Shown: positions 25,383-34,458, numbered from the stretch's first letter. The stretch is 46,909 nucleotides of DNA from Streptomyces marinisediminis (GCF_026262575.1 NZ_JAPKFL010000035.1:1-46909); one strand, 5' to 3'. The notes: generated by a model not told the origin, from the sequence alone. Translations and numbers: made by a program.

Positions 25383-27149
25383 ATGAGCGAAGTCGGCACC
25401 CAGCGGACGAAGCAGACGCCACGTCAGCGCCGACGCGCCGTCAAGCGCGCGCGCCGCAACGGTTCCGCGCTGCCTCCGCCGGAGTCCGCCGGGACCGCCA
25501 CGGCGACGCGACGCACGCCGGAGCCCGACGCCGGACCCGGTACCGAGGCCGAACCCCGCACCGAGGCCGGACCCGGTACCGGCGCCGAGCGCGCCCCCAC
25601 TCCGCCGCCCCCTCCCGAACCGGAACCCTCCCCGCTGCTCCTCGGCCCGACGATCCCCGGCGAGCCGGTCACCCACTCCCTGCTCGTCCCGCCCCCGGTC
25701 GGCGGATGGCCGCCCCTCCGCCCCGCGCTGCTCCCTCCGGACGCCGCGGGCCTGCGCCTCGTCCGCCGCGCCCCGTCCCCGTCCGGCCCCGGGGCGCCGC
25801 CGCCCGCCCCACCGCCGCCCGCCCCACCGGCGCCCTCCCCGGGCGCGCCCGGCGGCGCCCGGCCCGCCGCCGCCCAGGCGGAGCCCCCCGTGCCGGAGGC
25901 CCGCACGGCGAACGAGTCGCCGGATGGGGCCGCACCGAAAGTGCAGGCACCCACGGAGCCGAAGACCCGGGAGCTCTCCCCGCCGGGGGCGCCGGAGCCC
26001 TCCGCCACGGAACCCGCCCGGAGCCCGGAGCCCACCACCGCGCCCGAGGCGTCTGGACTCGCCGCAGTGGCCCCGGACACCTCCGCACCGGAAGCGGCCG
26101 CCACCGCACCCCGGCCGGAAGCGGACGCCCCCACGCCCGAGCCCGCGGCGGACGCCGGCCCCGCGGACACCACCGCACCCCCGCCCGCGGCGGCGAGCCG
26201 CGGCGCGGGCGCCGGCCGCCCCGCGGCCCCCGCGGCCGGGCCCGCACCCCGTCCCGCCGCACCGCGGGCGGAGGCCGCGGAACCGGAGCCGGAGGCGAGC
26301 GCCGCGCGGCCCGGTGCCGGGGCGGAGCCCGACGCGGGAGCGGGCGGACGGCCGGGATGGGCGCTGGGGGCCGAGGAGGCGGAGGCGTTCGCGGAGCGGG
26401 CGGGAGCGGGCGCACGGGAGCGCGAGCGCGCGGCGGCGCCCCCGGCCGCGGCCTTCGACGCGCTCTACGACCGCACCGTGCGGGCGCTCACCCGGCAGAC
26501 CTACCTCCTCACCGGGCACGGGAAGCTCGCGGAGTGGGCGGTGCGGCGGGCCTTCCACGCCGCCTGGGAGCAGTGGCCGAAGGTCGCCGTGGACCGGGAC
26601 CCGGCCGGCTGGGTGCGGGCCGCGGCGCACGAGCACGCGCTCTCCCCCTGGCACCAGTTCCGTCCGGCGCACCGCACGCCCGACGCCTACGCCGGTGTGC
26701 CGGAGGACAAGGCGCTGCTGGAGGCGCTCCTCGCGCTGCCGCCGGTGCACCGCCGGGCGGTGCTGCTGCACGACGGCATGGGGATCGGGCTCGCGGAGAC
26801 GGCGGCCGAGACCGAGGCCAGCACTCCGGCCACCGCGAACCGGCTGCGCAACGCGCGGGAGACGCTGGCCGCGTACGTGCCGGAGATCGCCGCCGCGCCG
26901 CCGGACCGGCGGGCCGCCCGCGTCTCGGCGCTGCTGCGGCGCCTCGCCGCCGCCCAGGTGGTGGAGCCGCCCACGGCCCGGGAGGTGCGGGCGGGCAGCG
27001 ACCGGCTGACGTACGGCCGGACGGCCGCCGCCTGCGGTCTGACCGCCGCCGTCGTGGCGGCCACCTCGTTCGCCGTGGTGACCACCGAGCACGGCAGCCT
27101 GCTCCCGCAGACGACGCTGACCACCGCCGTCCAGCGGCTCGCCGAGTAG
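25383..27149 (+). CDS. Sigma-70-like protein with Pro-rich N-terminal arm and C-terminal membrane span
   Basis: A 588-residue protein in three parts. Residues 1-355 are a basic start (RQRRRAVKRARRNG), then low-complexity Pro/Ala/Glu/Thr repeats. Residues about 357-425 resemble sigma region 2 (FDALYDRTVRALTRQTYLLTG, AVRRAFHAAWEQWPKV, WVRAAAHEHAL). Residues about 445-500 resemble region 4 (LALPPVHRRAVLLHDGMGIGLAETAAETEAS). A single hydrophobic span follows at about 546-566 (GLTAAVVAATSFAVVTTEHG). In ECF-like proteins regions 2 and 4 bind the -10 and -35 elements. Whether this one still acts as a sigma factor is uncertain: the region-2 helix looks divergent and the C-terminal span would tether it to the membrane. 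Start: ATG 25383; GTG 25356 is possible. Confidence 0.75.
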   Translation: MSEVGTQRTKQTPRQRRRAVKRARRNGSALPPPESAGTATATRRTPEPDAGPGTEAEPRTEAGPGTGAERAPTPPPPPEPEPSPLLLGPTIPGEPVTHSLLVPPPVGGWPPLRPALLPPDAAGLRLVRRAPSPSGPGAPPPAPPPPAPPAPSPGAPGGARPAAAQAEPPVPEARTANESPDGAAPKVQAPTEPKTRELSPPGAPEPSATEPARSPEPTTAPEASGLAAVAPDTSAPEAAATAPRPEADAPTPEPAADAGPADTTAPPPAAASRGAGAGRPAAPAAGPAPRPAAPRAEAAEPEPEASAARPGAGAEPDAGAGGRPGWALGAEEAEAFAERAGAGARERERAAAPPAAAFDALYDRTVRALTRQTYLLTGHGKLAEWAVRRAFHAAWEQWPKVAVDRDPAGWVRAAAHEHALSPWHQFRPAHRTPDAYAGVPEDKALLEALLALPPVHRRAVLLHDGMGIGLAETAAETEASTPATANRLRNARETLAAYVPEIAAAPPDRRAARVSALLRRLAAAQVVEPPTAREVRAGSDRLTYGRTAAACGLTAAVVAATSFAVVTTEHGSLLPQTTLTTAVQRLAE

Positions 27150-27160
27150 GCGGGTGCGCG

Positions 27161-27206
27161 AACGGGTCCGGGCCCGCCCCTCGCAGGGGGCGGGCCCGGA
27201 CCCGTT
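27161..27206. terminator. Bidirectional terminator between sigma-like and sucD genes
   Basis: AACGGGTCCGGGCCCGCCCC (27161-27180) pairs perfectly over 20 bp with 27187-27206; loop TCGCAG. It separates two converging transcripts. Confidence 0.88.
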
Positions 27207-27245
27207 TCCGGTGGTGCCGCCGGCCCTGGGCCGGCGACGGCGGGG

Positions 27246-28130
27246 TCAGCCGCCGAGGAGCTCGCGGGCGAGCCGCGCGGTCTCCGACGGGGTCTTGCCG
27301 ACCTTCACACCGGCGGCCTCCAGGGCCTCCTTCTTCGCCTGGGCGGTGCCCGAGGAGCCGGAGACGATGGCGCCGGCGTGGCCCATGGTCTTGCCCTCGG
27401 GCGCGGTGAAGCCCGCGACGTAGCCGACGACCGGCTTGGAGACGTTGGCCTTGACGAAGTCGGCGGCCCGCTCCTCGGCGTCGCCGCCGATCTCACCGAT
27501 CATCACGATCAGGTCGGTGTCGGGGTCGGCCTCGAACGCCTTGAGCGCGTCGATGTGGGTGGTGCCGATGACCGGGTCACCGCCGATGCCGACGCAGGTG
27601 GAGAAGCCGATGTCGCGCAGCTCGTACATCATCTGGTAGGTCAGCGTGCCGGACTTCGACACCAGGCCGATGCGGCCCGGCTTGGTGATGTCGGCCGGGA
27701 TGATGCCCGCGTTGGACTGGCCGGGGGTGATCAGGCCGGGGCAGTTCGGACCGATGATGCGGGTCTTGTTGCCCTTGGCGCCCGCGTGGGCCCAGAAGGA
27801 GGCGGTGTCGTGCACCGCGATGCCCTCGGTGATCACCACGGCGAGCGGGATCTCGGCGTCGATGGCCTCGATGACGGCGCTCTTGGTGAACTTCTCCGGG
27901 ACGAAGATGACGGTCACGTCGGCGCCGGTGGCCTCGATGGCCTCCTTGACGCCGCCGAAGACCGGGACCTCGGTGCCGTCGAAGTCGACCGTGGTGCCGG
28001 CCTTGCGGGGGTTGACACCACCGACGATGTTGGTGCCCGAGGCCAGCATGCGCCGGGTGTGCTTCTGGCCCTCGGAACCGGTCATCCCCTGGACGATGAC
28101 CTTGCTTTCCTTGGTGAGGAAGATAGCCAT
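27246..28130 (-). CDS. sucD: Succinyl-CoA synthetase alpha subunit
   Basis: A 294-residue subunit that binds CoA and carries the phosphohistidine. It makes ATP or GTP from succinyl-CoA in the TCA cycle together with SucC. Signatures: VIVQGMTGSEGQKHTRRML (CoA-binding start), GGVNPRKAGTTV, IGPNCPGLITPGQ, GIGGDPVIGT and the active-site His in GKTMGHAGAIVSGSSGTA. ATG at 28130; an in-frame upstream GTG region would overlap the sucC stop and is not supported. It lies 40 bp after sucC. Confidence 0.96.
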   Translation of the reverse strand: MAIFLTKESKVIVQGMTGSEGQKHTRRMLASGTNIVGGVNPRKAGTTVDFDGTEVPVFGGVKEAIEATGADVTVIFVPEKFTKSAVIEAIDAEIPLAVVITEGIAVHDTASFWAHAGAKGNKTRIIGPNCPGLITPGQSNAGIIPADITKPGRIGLVSKSGTLTYQMMYELRDIGFSTCVGIGGDPVIGTTHIDALKAFEADPDTDLIVMIGEIGGDAEERAADFVKANVSKPVVGYVAGFTAPEGKTMGHAGAIVSGSSGTAQAKKEALEAAGVKVGKTPSETARLARELLGG

Positions 28131-28170
28131 GGTTGCGGTTGTCCTCGTGTCCTTTGAGTTCCGGGGCCGG

Positions 28171-29343
28171 TTACTTGGCGGCCAGCTCGGCGGCGCGGTC
28201 GGCGGCACCGTCCATCGTGTCCACCTGCTCGACGAGCGGGTGGTTGGCGTCGGTCAGGATCTTGCGGCCGACCTCGGCGTTGTTGCCGTCGAGACGGACG
28301 ACCAGCGGCTTGCTGACGTCCTCGCCCTTGGACTTCAGCAGCTCCAGGGCCTGGACGATGCCGTTCGCCACGGCGTCGCAGGCGGTGATGCCGCCGAAGA
28401 CGTTGACGAAGACGGACTTGACGTCCGGGTCGCCCAGGATGATCTCCAGGCCGTTGGCCATGACCTCGGCGGAGGCGCCGCCGCCGATGTCCAGGAAGTT
28501 GGCGGGCTTGACGCCGGAGTGCTTCTCGCCCGCGTAGGCGACGACGTCCAGGGTGCTCATGACGAGGCCCGCGCCGTTGCCGATGATGCCGACCTGGCCG
28601 TCGAGCTTGACGTAGTTCAGGCCCTTGGCCTTGGCAGCGGCTTCGAGCGGGTCAGCCGCGGCCTTGTCCTCCAGCGCGCCGTGGTCCGGCTGCCGGAACT
28701 CGGCGTTGGCGTCCAGCGACACCTTGCCGTCCAGCGCGATGACCTTGCCCTCGGCCGTCTTGACCAGCGGGTTGACCTCCACGAGCAGGGCGTCCTCCTT
28801 GACGAAGACGTCCCACAGCCGCTGGAGGGCGACGACGATCTGGTCGGCCAGCTCGGCCGGGAACCTCGCGGCCTCGACGATCTCGCGGGCCTTGGCCTCG
28901 GTCACGCCCTCGATCGCGTCGACCGGAACCTTGGCCAGCGCCTCGGGCTTGGTGGCGGCGACCTCCTCGATGTCCACGCCGCCCTCCACGGACGCCATGG
29001 CCAGGAAGGTCCGGTTGGTGCGGTCCAGCAGGAAGGAGACGTAGTACTCCTCGGCGATGTCCGCCGTCTGGGCCAGCATGACCTTGTGGACCACGTGGCC
29101 CTTGATGTCCATGCCCAGGATCTGCCCGGCCTTCTCGACCGCGTCCGCCGGGTCGGCGGCGAGCTTCACACCGCCGGCCTTGCCGCGGCCGCCGGTCTTG
29201 ACCTGCGCCTTGACGACCGCGCGACCGCCGAGTCGCTCGGCCACCTCGCGCGCCGCCTCAGGCGTGTCGATGACTTCACCGGCCAGCACCGGTACGTCAT
29301 GCTTGGCGAAGAGGTCCCTCGCCTGGTACTCGAACAGGTCCAC
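28171..29343 (-). CDS. sucC: Succinyl-CoA synthetase beta subunit
   Basis: A 390-residue ATP-grasp subunit that binds nucleotide and succinate. Signatures: MDLFEYQARDLFAKHDVPV, VVKAQVKTGGRGKAGGVKLA, LLVEVNPLVKTAEGKVIALD, GNGAGLVMSTLDVVAYAG and FVNVFGGITACDAVANGI. The length is normal for bacterial SucC. It starts with GTG at 29343 or thereabouts (MDLFEYQ). First gene of the sucC-sucD operon; the promoter lies about 95-125 bp upstream. Confidence 0.96.
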   Translation of the reverse strand: MDLFEYQARDLFAKHDVPVLAGEVIDTPEAAREVAERLGGRAVVKAQVKTGGRGKAGGVKLAADPADAVEKAGQILGMDIKGHVVHKVMLAQTADIAEEYYVSFLLDRTNRTFLAMASVEGGVDIEEVAATKPEALAKVPVDAIEGVTEAKAREIVEAARFPAELADQIVVALQRLWDVFVKEDALLVEVNPLVKTAEGKVIALDGKVSLDANAEFRQPDHGALEDKAAADPLEAAAKAKGLNYVKLDGQVGIIGNGAGLVMSTLDVVAYAGEKHSGVKPANFLDIGGGASAEVMANGLEIILGDPDVKSVFVNVFGGITACDAVANGIVQALELLKSKGEDVSKPLVVRLDGNNAEVGRKILTDANHPLVEQVDTMDGAADRAAELAAK

Positions 29344-29435
29344 GCGCGTCCGTCCCTAATCCGTTTTCGCGGTTCGTTGTCAGCGTGGGCGTGCCGCGTG
29401 GCCGCGTGTGTGACGGGACGCGGCATGTCCGCCTT

Positions 29436-29474
29436 GCAGGGTAGCCCTGCGGTCAGGCCGTGCATAAATCGCAC
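29436..29474 (-). promoter_or_regulatory. Candidate sucC promoter with two inverted repeats
   Basis: On the minus strand TTATGC (-35, plus-strand 29462-29467) and TACCCT (-10, plus-strand 29438-29443) are 18 bp apart. The -10 is inside GCAGGG-TAG-CCCTGC (29436-29450) and the -35 inside GTGC-N7-GCAC (29460-29474), so regulators could bind either box. These are by-eye assignments. Confidence 0.35.
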
Positions 29475-29572
29475 GTCACACCAGCGCGGTGACCCCGCTC
29501 ACATGTGAGCCGCCCGGGGCTCACCCGTTCGCCGGCTCACCCCCGCACCGCCGCGGCGGGGTGGGGCGGCGC

Positions 29573-30838
29573 TCACGTCGGCATCGGCAGCTCCCGCTTC
29601 TCGATGGCCGCCGCCATCACCTCGGGGAACAGGTCCGGCGTGCAGGCGAACGCGGGGACGCCCAGCTCCGCCAGCGCCGCGGCGTGGGCCCGGTCGTAGG
29701 CGGGCGCGCCGTCGTCGGAGAGCGCCAGCAGGGCCACGCACCGCACCCCGGCGGCCTGCATCGCCGCCACCCGGCGCAGCATCTCGTCCCGGATGCCGCC
29801 CTCGTAGAGATCACTGATGAGGACGAGGATCGTCTCCGCCGGCCGGGTGACGTGGCGCTGGCAGTAGGCCAGCGCGCGGTTGATGTCGGTGCCGCCGCCG
29901 AGCTGGGTGCCGAACAGGACGTCCACCGGGTCGTCCAGCTCCTCGGTGAGATCGGTCACCGAGGTGTCGAAGACGACCAGCCGGGTGTTGAGCGAGCGCA
30001 TGGAGGCCAGCACCGCGCCGAACACGGAGGCGTAGACGACGGAGGAGGCCATGGAGCCCGACTGGTCGATCGCGAGGATCACGTCCTTCTTCACCGCCTG
30101 CGCGGCCCGCCCGTACCCGACCAGCCGCTCGGGCACCACCGTCCGGTGCTCGGGCAGGTAGTTCTTCAGGTTGGCGCGGATCGTGCGGTCCCAGTCGATG
30201 TCGCGGTGGCGGGGCCTGCGGACGCGGGCCGAGCGGTCCAGCGCGCCGCCGAGCGTGGCCCGGGTCCGCGTCGCCAGGCGGCGCTCCAGCTCGCGGACGA
30301 CCGCGCGCACCACCGTGCGGGCGGTCTCGCGGCTGGTCTCGGGCAGGGCGCGGCCCAGCGACAGCAGCGTGCCGACCAGGTGCACGTCGGGTTCGACGGC
30401 CTCCAGCATCTCCGGCTCGGCCAGCAGGGTGGCCAGCCCCAGCCGCTCGATCGCGTCCCGCTGCACGACCCGCACGACGGAGCTGGGGAAGTAGGTGCGG
30501 ATGTCCCCCAGCCAGCGCGCGACGTGCGGCGCGGACCCGCCGAGCCCGGCCCCGCGCGGCCCGTCACCGCCCCGGCCGGGACCGTTCGTCCCGTAGACGG
30601 CGGCGAGCGTACGGTCCATCGCGGCGTCCCGGCCGGTGAGCACGTGGCCGGTGCCCTCACCGTCCGCGGCGCCGCCCAGGACCAGCCGCCAGCGGCGCAG
30701 CCGCTCGTCCGCGGCCGGGGCCCCGGCGCCCGCCCGCGAGGGCTCCCGCACCCGCGTCGACGGTGGCCCGGGCGCCCCCGCCGCCCCGTCCGGCCCGGAG
30801 GGCTCCGGTGCGGGTGCGGGCGTCGGTGTGGTGTTCAT
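29573..30838 (-). CDS. VWA-domain protein of the MoxR cluster
   Basis: A 421-residue cytoplasmic protein. Residues 1-45 are a Pro/Ala/Gly-rich arm. The middle has helical sequence with RVVQRDAIERLGLATLLAEPEML and RRPRHRDIDWDRTIRANLKNYLPEHRT. The C-terminal half is a von Willebrand A domain with a complete MIDAS: DQSGSM (about 256-261), the Thr in GGGTDINRAL, and the Asp in LISDLYEGG. Such domains bind Mg2+ and partner proteins. VWA proteins next to MoxR ATPases form chaperone-like couples in many bacteria. The start ATG (30838) overlaps the DUF5682 stop codon in an ATGA, so it is third in the MoxR-DUF5682-VWA operon and translation is coupled. Confidence 0.88.
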   Translation of the reverse strand: MNTTPTPAPAPEPSGPDGAAGAPGPPSTRVREPSRAGAGAPAADERLRRWRLVLGGAADGEGTGHVLTGRDAAMDRTLAAVYGTNGPGRGGDGPRGAGLGGSAPHVARWLGDIRTYFPSSVVRVVQRDAIERLGLATLLAEPEMLEAVEPDVHLVGTLLSLGRALPETSRETARTVVRAVVRELERRLATRTRATLGGALDRSARVRRPRHRDIDWDRTIRANLKNYLPEHRTVVPERLVGYGRAAQAVKKDVILAIDQSGSMASSVVYASVFGAVLASMRSLNTRLVVFDTSVTDLTEELDDPVDVLFGTQLGGGTDINRALAYCQRHVTRPAETILVLISDLYEGGIRDEMLRRVAAMQAAGVRCVALLALSDDGAPAYDRAHAAALAELGVPAFACTPDLFPEVMAAAIEKRELPMPT

Positions 30839-33297
30839 CGGGCTCCCCCCGCCGGTTGGGTGACGGCCCCGCCGAGCAGCAGGGCCAGGGTCGGCAGCAC
30901 GGCGTCGGCGCACTCGGCGTCCAGGCCGTCCCCGAAGCCCGGGGGCCCGTCGGCCCCCGGGCCCCGCGGCCCGCCGCGCACCCCCGTGCCGCGGCGGACC
31001 AGTTCGCCCAGGGTGCGGCGCACACCGGGCTCGTACGCGGCGAACGTCCGGCGCAGGAGCGGCAGCACGTCGGTGAACTCCCGCTCTCCGACGCCCGCGA
31101 GCCACCCGTCGACCAGGTGGAGCAGACGTTCGTCGTGGACCAGGAGCAACCCGCCGCCGCCGAGGAAGCCCTCCAGCCAGGCGGCCGCGTCCGTCGGCGC
31201 GGCGCCCGGGGAGAGGGCCAGGCCCATCAGGCGCTCCGCCTCGCCCGGGGCGAGTGCCCCCTCGTCCAGCAGCAGCCGGACGCAGCGGCCGCGCAGCAGG
31301 CCGGCGACGCGCTCCCGCCCGGCCAGCCGCCGCAGCACCGCACGCCAGCGCTCCCGCAGCGCCGCCGCCCCGAGCAGGCCGATGGCGCGGTGCGCGGCGT
31401 CGAGGTGGTCGCGCACCGCGGCGGCGCCGTCGGCGTCCAGGCCGGCGCACGCGGGGGGCAGGCCCACGCACACGCGCTCGGCCATCCCCTCGGCGACGCG
31501 CTCGAGTTCCCCGGTGTCGGTGCCGCGCACGTCGCCGTAGCGGGCGGCGCGCACGAGGGCGGGCAGCGCCCGGGCGAGGCGGCCGACGTCGGCGTCGAGT
31601 GCCGCGCGGTCGGCCAGGACCCGCATGACGGTCGGCAGCGCGTCGCCCAGTCCGGCCAGCAGGCACTGCTCGGCCAGCGCCGTCACCTCGGGCAGCCCGG
31701 GTGCCTCCAGGGCCCGCGTCTCGGCCTTGGCGGTGGCCGCCGAGGCCACGGTGGTCCCCCACACCCCGGCCTCGGCGACGCGGACGGACAGCTCCGGCTC
31801 CCAGCACAGGCGCCAGCTCTCCTTGAACGTGCCGGTGCCCCCGCGCCCGCGGACGGGCTCGCCCCAGCCGACGCCGAGCAGCCGGAGCCGGTGCAGCAGG
31901 CGGCTGCGGGCGGCGCCGTTGTCCTCCCGGAGATCCAGTTCGACGTCGCGCTCGTGCGCCTCGGGCCTCAGGCGCAGGGAGCGCTGGAGCCGGGCGAGGT
32001 CGCGCTGGAGCGGCACGGCCGGGGCGTTCGGCGGCACCTCGCCCAGCTCCCGGCCCACCACGAGCCGGTCCTCGACGAGCGCCAGCGGCACGTCCGACCC
32101 CTCGCACATCACCGACCGGGCGGCGTCGAGCGTCTCGGTGAGCCCGGCCAGCGGCCGCCCGCGCATGACGGCCAGCGTCTGCGCGAGCCGGACGGCCTCG
32201 ATGACGTGGGCGGACGACACGCTCACGTCCTCCTCCCGCAGCAGCCGGGCGACCTTGGTGAGCCAGCGCTCGACCGGACGGTCCACAGCGGTGAACAGGT
32301 GGCTGTACCAGCCCGGTGAGGTGATCCCGGCGCCGTAGCCGCCGGCGCGGGCGAGCCGGCGGTGCGTCCAGGGCACCCAGGTGGCCTCCGTGCGCACCTT
32401 GGGCAGTCCCTTCAGCAGCGCGCGGTCGGCCGCGACGGGCCGGGGGCCGAAGAGGGCGGGCACGTGCCAGGCGCCGCACACCACGGCGACCCGGTCGGCG
32501 CCGAACTCCCGGGCGGCCTCGCGCAGCCGCAGCCGCATGTGGGCCTCCCGCACGGCGTCCCGCCCGTGCCCGCCGTCGCCGTGTGCCGCGCGCAGGGCGG
32601 CCATGGCGCCGGCGACCGCGGAGAACGCGGAGAACGGATCGGGGGGCGCCCCGGGAGCGGGCGCGCCCCGGTGCTCGACGACGTCCTCCCACCAGCGCTC
32701 GGGGTCGTCGTATCCGGCCGTCTCGGCGAGGACGGCGAGCGGGTCGAGCCGGGGGGCGAGCCGCTTGGTGGTGTGCCCGTCGTCCCCCGGGCGCGGCCCG
32801 TGGGCCTCGGCGTGGTCGCCGTGCGGGGCGTCGGGGCCGGTGTGGGGCCCGGCGCCCGGTGCGGCGCCCGGTGCGGCGTCCGGCCGCGCGTCCGCGTCGG
32901 GTCCGGCGTCAGGGTCCGCGTCCGGGCCGGTCTCCGGCAACCGGGCCGGCTTCGCGTCGGGCAGGGCCAGGGTGTGCGCCGCGGGCAGGTCGATGAAGCG
33001 CACGGGGACCTCCCGTTCCAGGGCCCACCGCATCGCCACCCACTCCGGCGAGAAGGCGGCCACCGGCCAGAACGCGGCCTTGCCGGGCTCGTCGACCGCG
33101 TGGGCGAGCAGGGCCACGGGCGGGCGCATGGCCGGGTGGGCCGCGAGGTGCACGACGGCGTCGGCCTCGGGCGGGCCCTCGATGAGCACGACGGCCGGAC
33201 GGTGCGCGTCCAGCGCGGCGGCCACGGAGCGGGCGGAGCCGGGGCCGTGGTGGCGGACCCCGAGCAGCAGGGGCGTGGCGGCGTCGGCGCGGGTCAT
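30835..33297 (-). CDS. DUF5682 family protein with TraB/TIKI-like GxxH motifs
   Basis: An 820-residue protein matching DUF5682 (LLLGVRHHGPGSARSV, LIEGPPEADAVV). Three features suggest an enzyme: G13-V-R-H16, E40 in LIEGPP, and G275-A-W-H278 in VVCGAWHVPALFG. Two GxxH motifs plus a Glu mark the TraB/TIKI metal-hydrolase fold, so I infer a related catalytic domain in residues 1-300. A His/Asp/Pro/Gly-rich insert (about 125-175) may be flexible. The remaining 500 residues are alpha-helical, with WVPWTHRRLARAGGYGAGITSPGWYSHLF and many Arg/Leu helices; no second domain is recognised. No signal peptide, so it is cytoplasmic. ATGA overlaps with MoxR (upstream) and VWA (downstream). Function is unknown. 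Confidence 0.85.
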   Translation of the reverse strand: MTRADAATPLLLGVRHHGPGSARSVAAALDAHRPAVVLIEGPPEADAVVHLAAHPAMRPPVALLAHAVDEPGKAAFWPVAAFSPEWVAMRWALEREVPVRFIDLPAAHTLALPDAKPARLPETGPDADPDAGPDADARPDAAPGAAPGAGPHTGPDAPHGDHAEAHGPRPGDDGHTTKRLAPRLDPLAVLAETAGYDDPERWWEDVVEHRGAPAPGAPPDPFSAFSAVAGAMAALRAAHGDGGHGRDAVREAHMRLRLREAAREFGADRVAVVCGAWHVPALFGPRPVAADRALLKGLPKVRTEATWVPWTHRRLARAGGYGAGITSPGWYSHLFTAVDRPVERWLTKVARLLREEDVSVSSAHVIEAVRLAQTLAVMRGRPLAGLTETLDAARSVMCEGSDVPLALVEDRLVVGRELGEVPPNAPAVPLQRDLARLQRSLRLRPEAHERDVELDLREDNGAARSRLLHRLRLLGVGWGEPVRGRGGTGTFKESWRLCWEPELSVRVAEAGVWGTTVASAATAKAETRALEAPGLPEVTALAEQCLLAGLGDALPTVMRVLADRAALDADVGRLARALPALVRAARYGDVRGTDTGELERVAEGMAERVCVGLPPACAGLDADGAAAVRDHLDAAHRAIGLLGAAALRERWRAVLRRLAGRERVAGLLRGRCVRLLLDEGALAPGEAERLMGLALSPGAAPTDAAAWLEGFLGGGGLLLVHDERLLHLVDGWLAGVGEREFTDVLPLLRRTFAAYEPGVRRTLGELVRRGTGVRGGPRGPGADGPPGFGDGLDAECADAVLPTLALLLGGAVTQPAGGAR

Positions 33298-34397
33298 GCG
33301 CTCACCTCCCGGCAGGCGCGGTAGAAGTCCTTCCAGCCCTCGCGCTCGCGCACGACCGCCTCCAGGTACTCCTGCCACACCACGCGGTCCGAGGCCGGGT
33401 CCCGTACGACGGCGCCGATTATGCCCGCGGCCACGTCACCCGGGCGCAGCACGCCGTCCCCGAAGTGGGCGGCGAGGGCCAGGCCGCCGGTGACGACCGA
33501 GATCGCCTCGGCCGTGGAGAGGGTCCCGGAGGGCGACTTCACCTTCGTGCGCCCGTCGTCGGTGACCCCGTCGCGCAGTTCGCGGAAGACGGTGACGACG
33601 CGGCGGATCTCGTCCGCGCCGTCGGGTGCGGCGGGCAGGTCCAGCGCGCGGCCGAGCTGCTCCACGCGGCGCGCGACGATGTCCACCTCCGCCTCGGCCG
33701 TCGCGGGCAGCGGCAGCACCACGGTGTTGAACCGGCGCCGCAGGGCGCTGGAGAGCTCGTTGACGCCGCGGTCGCGGTCGTTGGCGGTGGCGATGAGGTT
33801 GAAGCCGCGGACCGCCTGCACCTCCTCGCCCAACTCCGGTACGGGCAGCGTCTTCTCCGACAGGATGGTGATGAGGGTGTCCTGCACGTCGGCCGGAATG
33901 CGCGTCAGCTCCTCCACGCGGGCCGTCTTGCCGTCGGCCATGGCCCGCATCACGGGGCTGGGCACGAGCGCGTCCCGGCTCGGGCCGTGCGCGAGGAGCT
34001 GCGCGTAGTTCCACCCGTAGCGCACGGCCTCCTCCGCGGTGCCGGCCGTGCCCTGCACCAGCAGCGTGGAGTCGCCGCTGACGGCGGCGGCCAGGTGCTC
34101 GGAGACCCACGTCTTGGCGGTGCCGGGCACGCCGAGCAGGAGCAGCGCCCGGTCCGTCGCCAGCGTCGTCACGGCCACTTCGACCAGGCGCCGGGGGCCG
34201 ACGTACTTGGGCGAGATGACGGTGCCGCAGGGCAGCGTCCCGCCCAGCAGGTAGGTGGCGACCGCCCACGGGGACAGGCGCCAGCGGGTGGGGCGGGGGC
34301 GGTCGTCCGCGGCGGCCAGAGCGGTGAGTTCGGCGGCGAACGCCTCTTCGGCGTGGGGCCGCAGGACGGCTGGTGAGGTGGTGTCGGTGGCGGTCAC
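33294..34397 (-). CDS. MoxR-family AAA+ ATPase
   Basis: A 367-residue ATPase. Walker A GVPGTAKT (89-96), a Walker B region ending VEELTRIPADVQDTLITILSEK, sensor 1 FNLIATANDRDRGVNELSSALRRRF, and sensor 2 in the C-terminal helices. The dense match to MoxR/RavA-type proteins (LLLLGVPGTAKTWVSEHLA) suggests a hexameric remodelling factor that works with the VWA protein two genes downstream. Start: GTG at 34397 after AGGGGGAT. It is the first gene of a minus-strand operon, with the GTG-started SWIM operon facing away from it. The stop codon overlaps the DUF5682 start. Confidence 0.9.
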   Translation of the reverse strand: MTATDTTSPAVLRPHAEEAFAAELTALAAADDRPRPTRWRLSPWAVATYLLGGTLPCGTVISPKYVGPRRLVEVAVTTLATDRALLLLGVPGTAKTWVSEHLAAAVSGDSTLLVQGTAGTAEEAVRYGWNYAQLLAHGPSRDALVPSPVMRAMADGKTARVEELTRIPADVQDTLITILSEKTLPVPELGEEVQAVRGFNLIATANDRDRGVNELSSALRRRFNTVVLPLPATAEAEVDIVARRVEQLGRALDLPAAPDGADEIRRVVTVFRELRDGVTDDGRTKVKSPSGTLSTAEAISVVTGGLALAAHFGDGVLRPGDVAAGIIGAVVRDPASDRVVWQEYLEAVVREREGWKDFYRACREVSA

Positions 34398-34450
34398 GAA
34401 TCCCCCTAGGTGCGGTGACTCTCCGTCGTGCCGACCACTCTGCACGGCAC

Positions 34451-34458
34451 CACTGACA
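34451..34458. promoter_or_regulatory. Possible second operator half-site near MoxR start
   Basis: CACTGACA is the complement of TGTCAGTG in the palindrome at 34562-34580. It lies 54 bp upstream of the MoxR start codon. An 8-bp match can be chance. Confidence 0.25.

Noticed and set aside
23763..25386. Plus-strand frames opposite DUF6350
   Set aside because: Pure Arg/Pro/Ala/Gly composition without domain, antisense to a strong membrane protein gene.
29573..32692. Minus-strand open frame that fuses DUF5682 sequence out of frame to the VWA protein
   Set aside because: The frame upstream of 30838 is a shadow; the real VWA start is the ATG in the ATGA overlap, and DUF5682 is in another frame.
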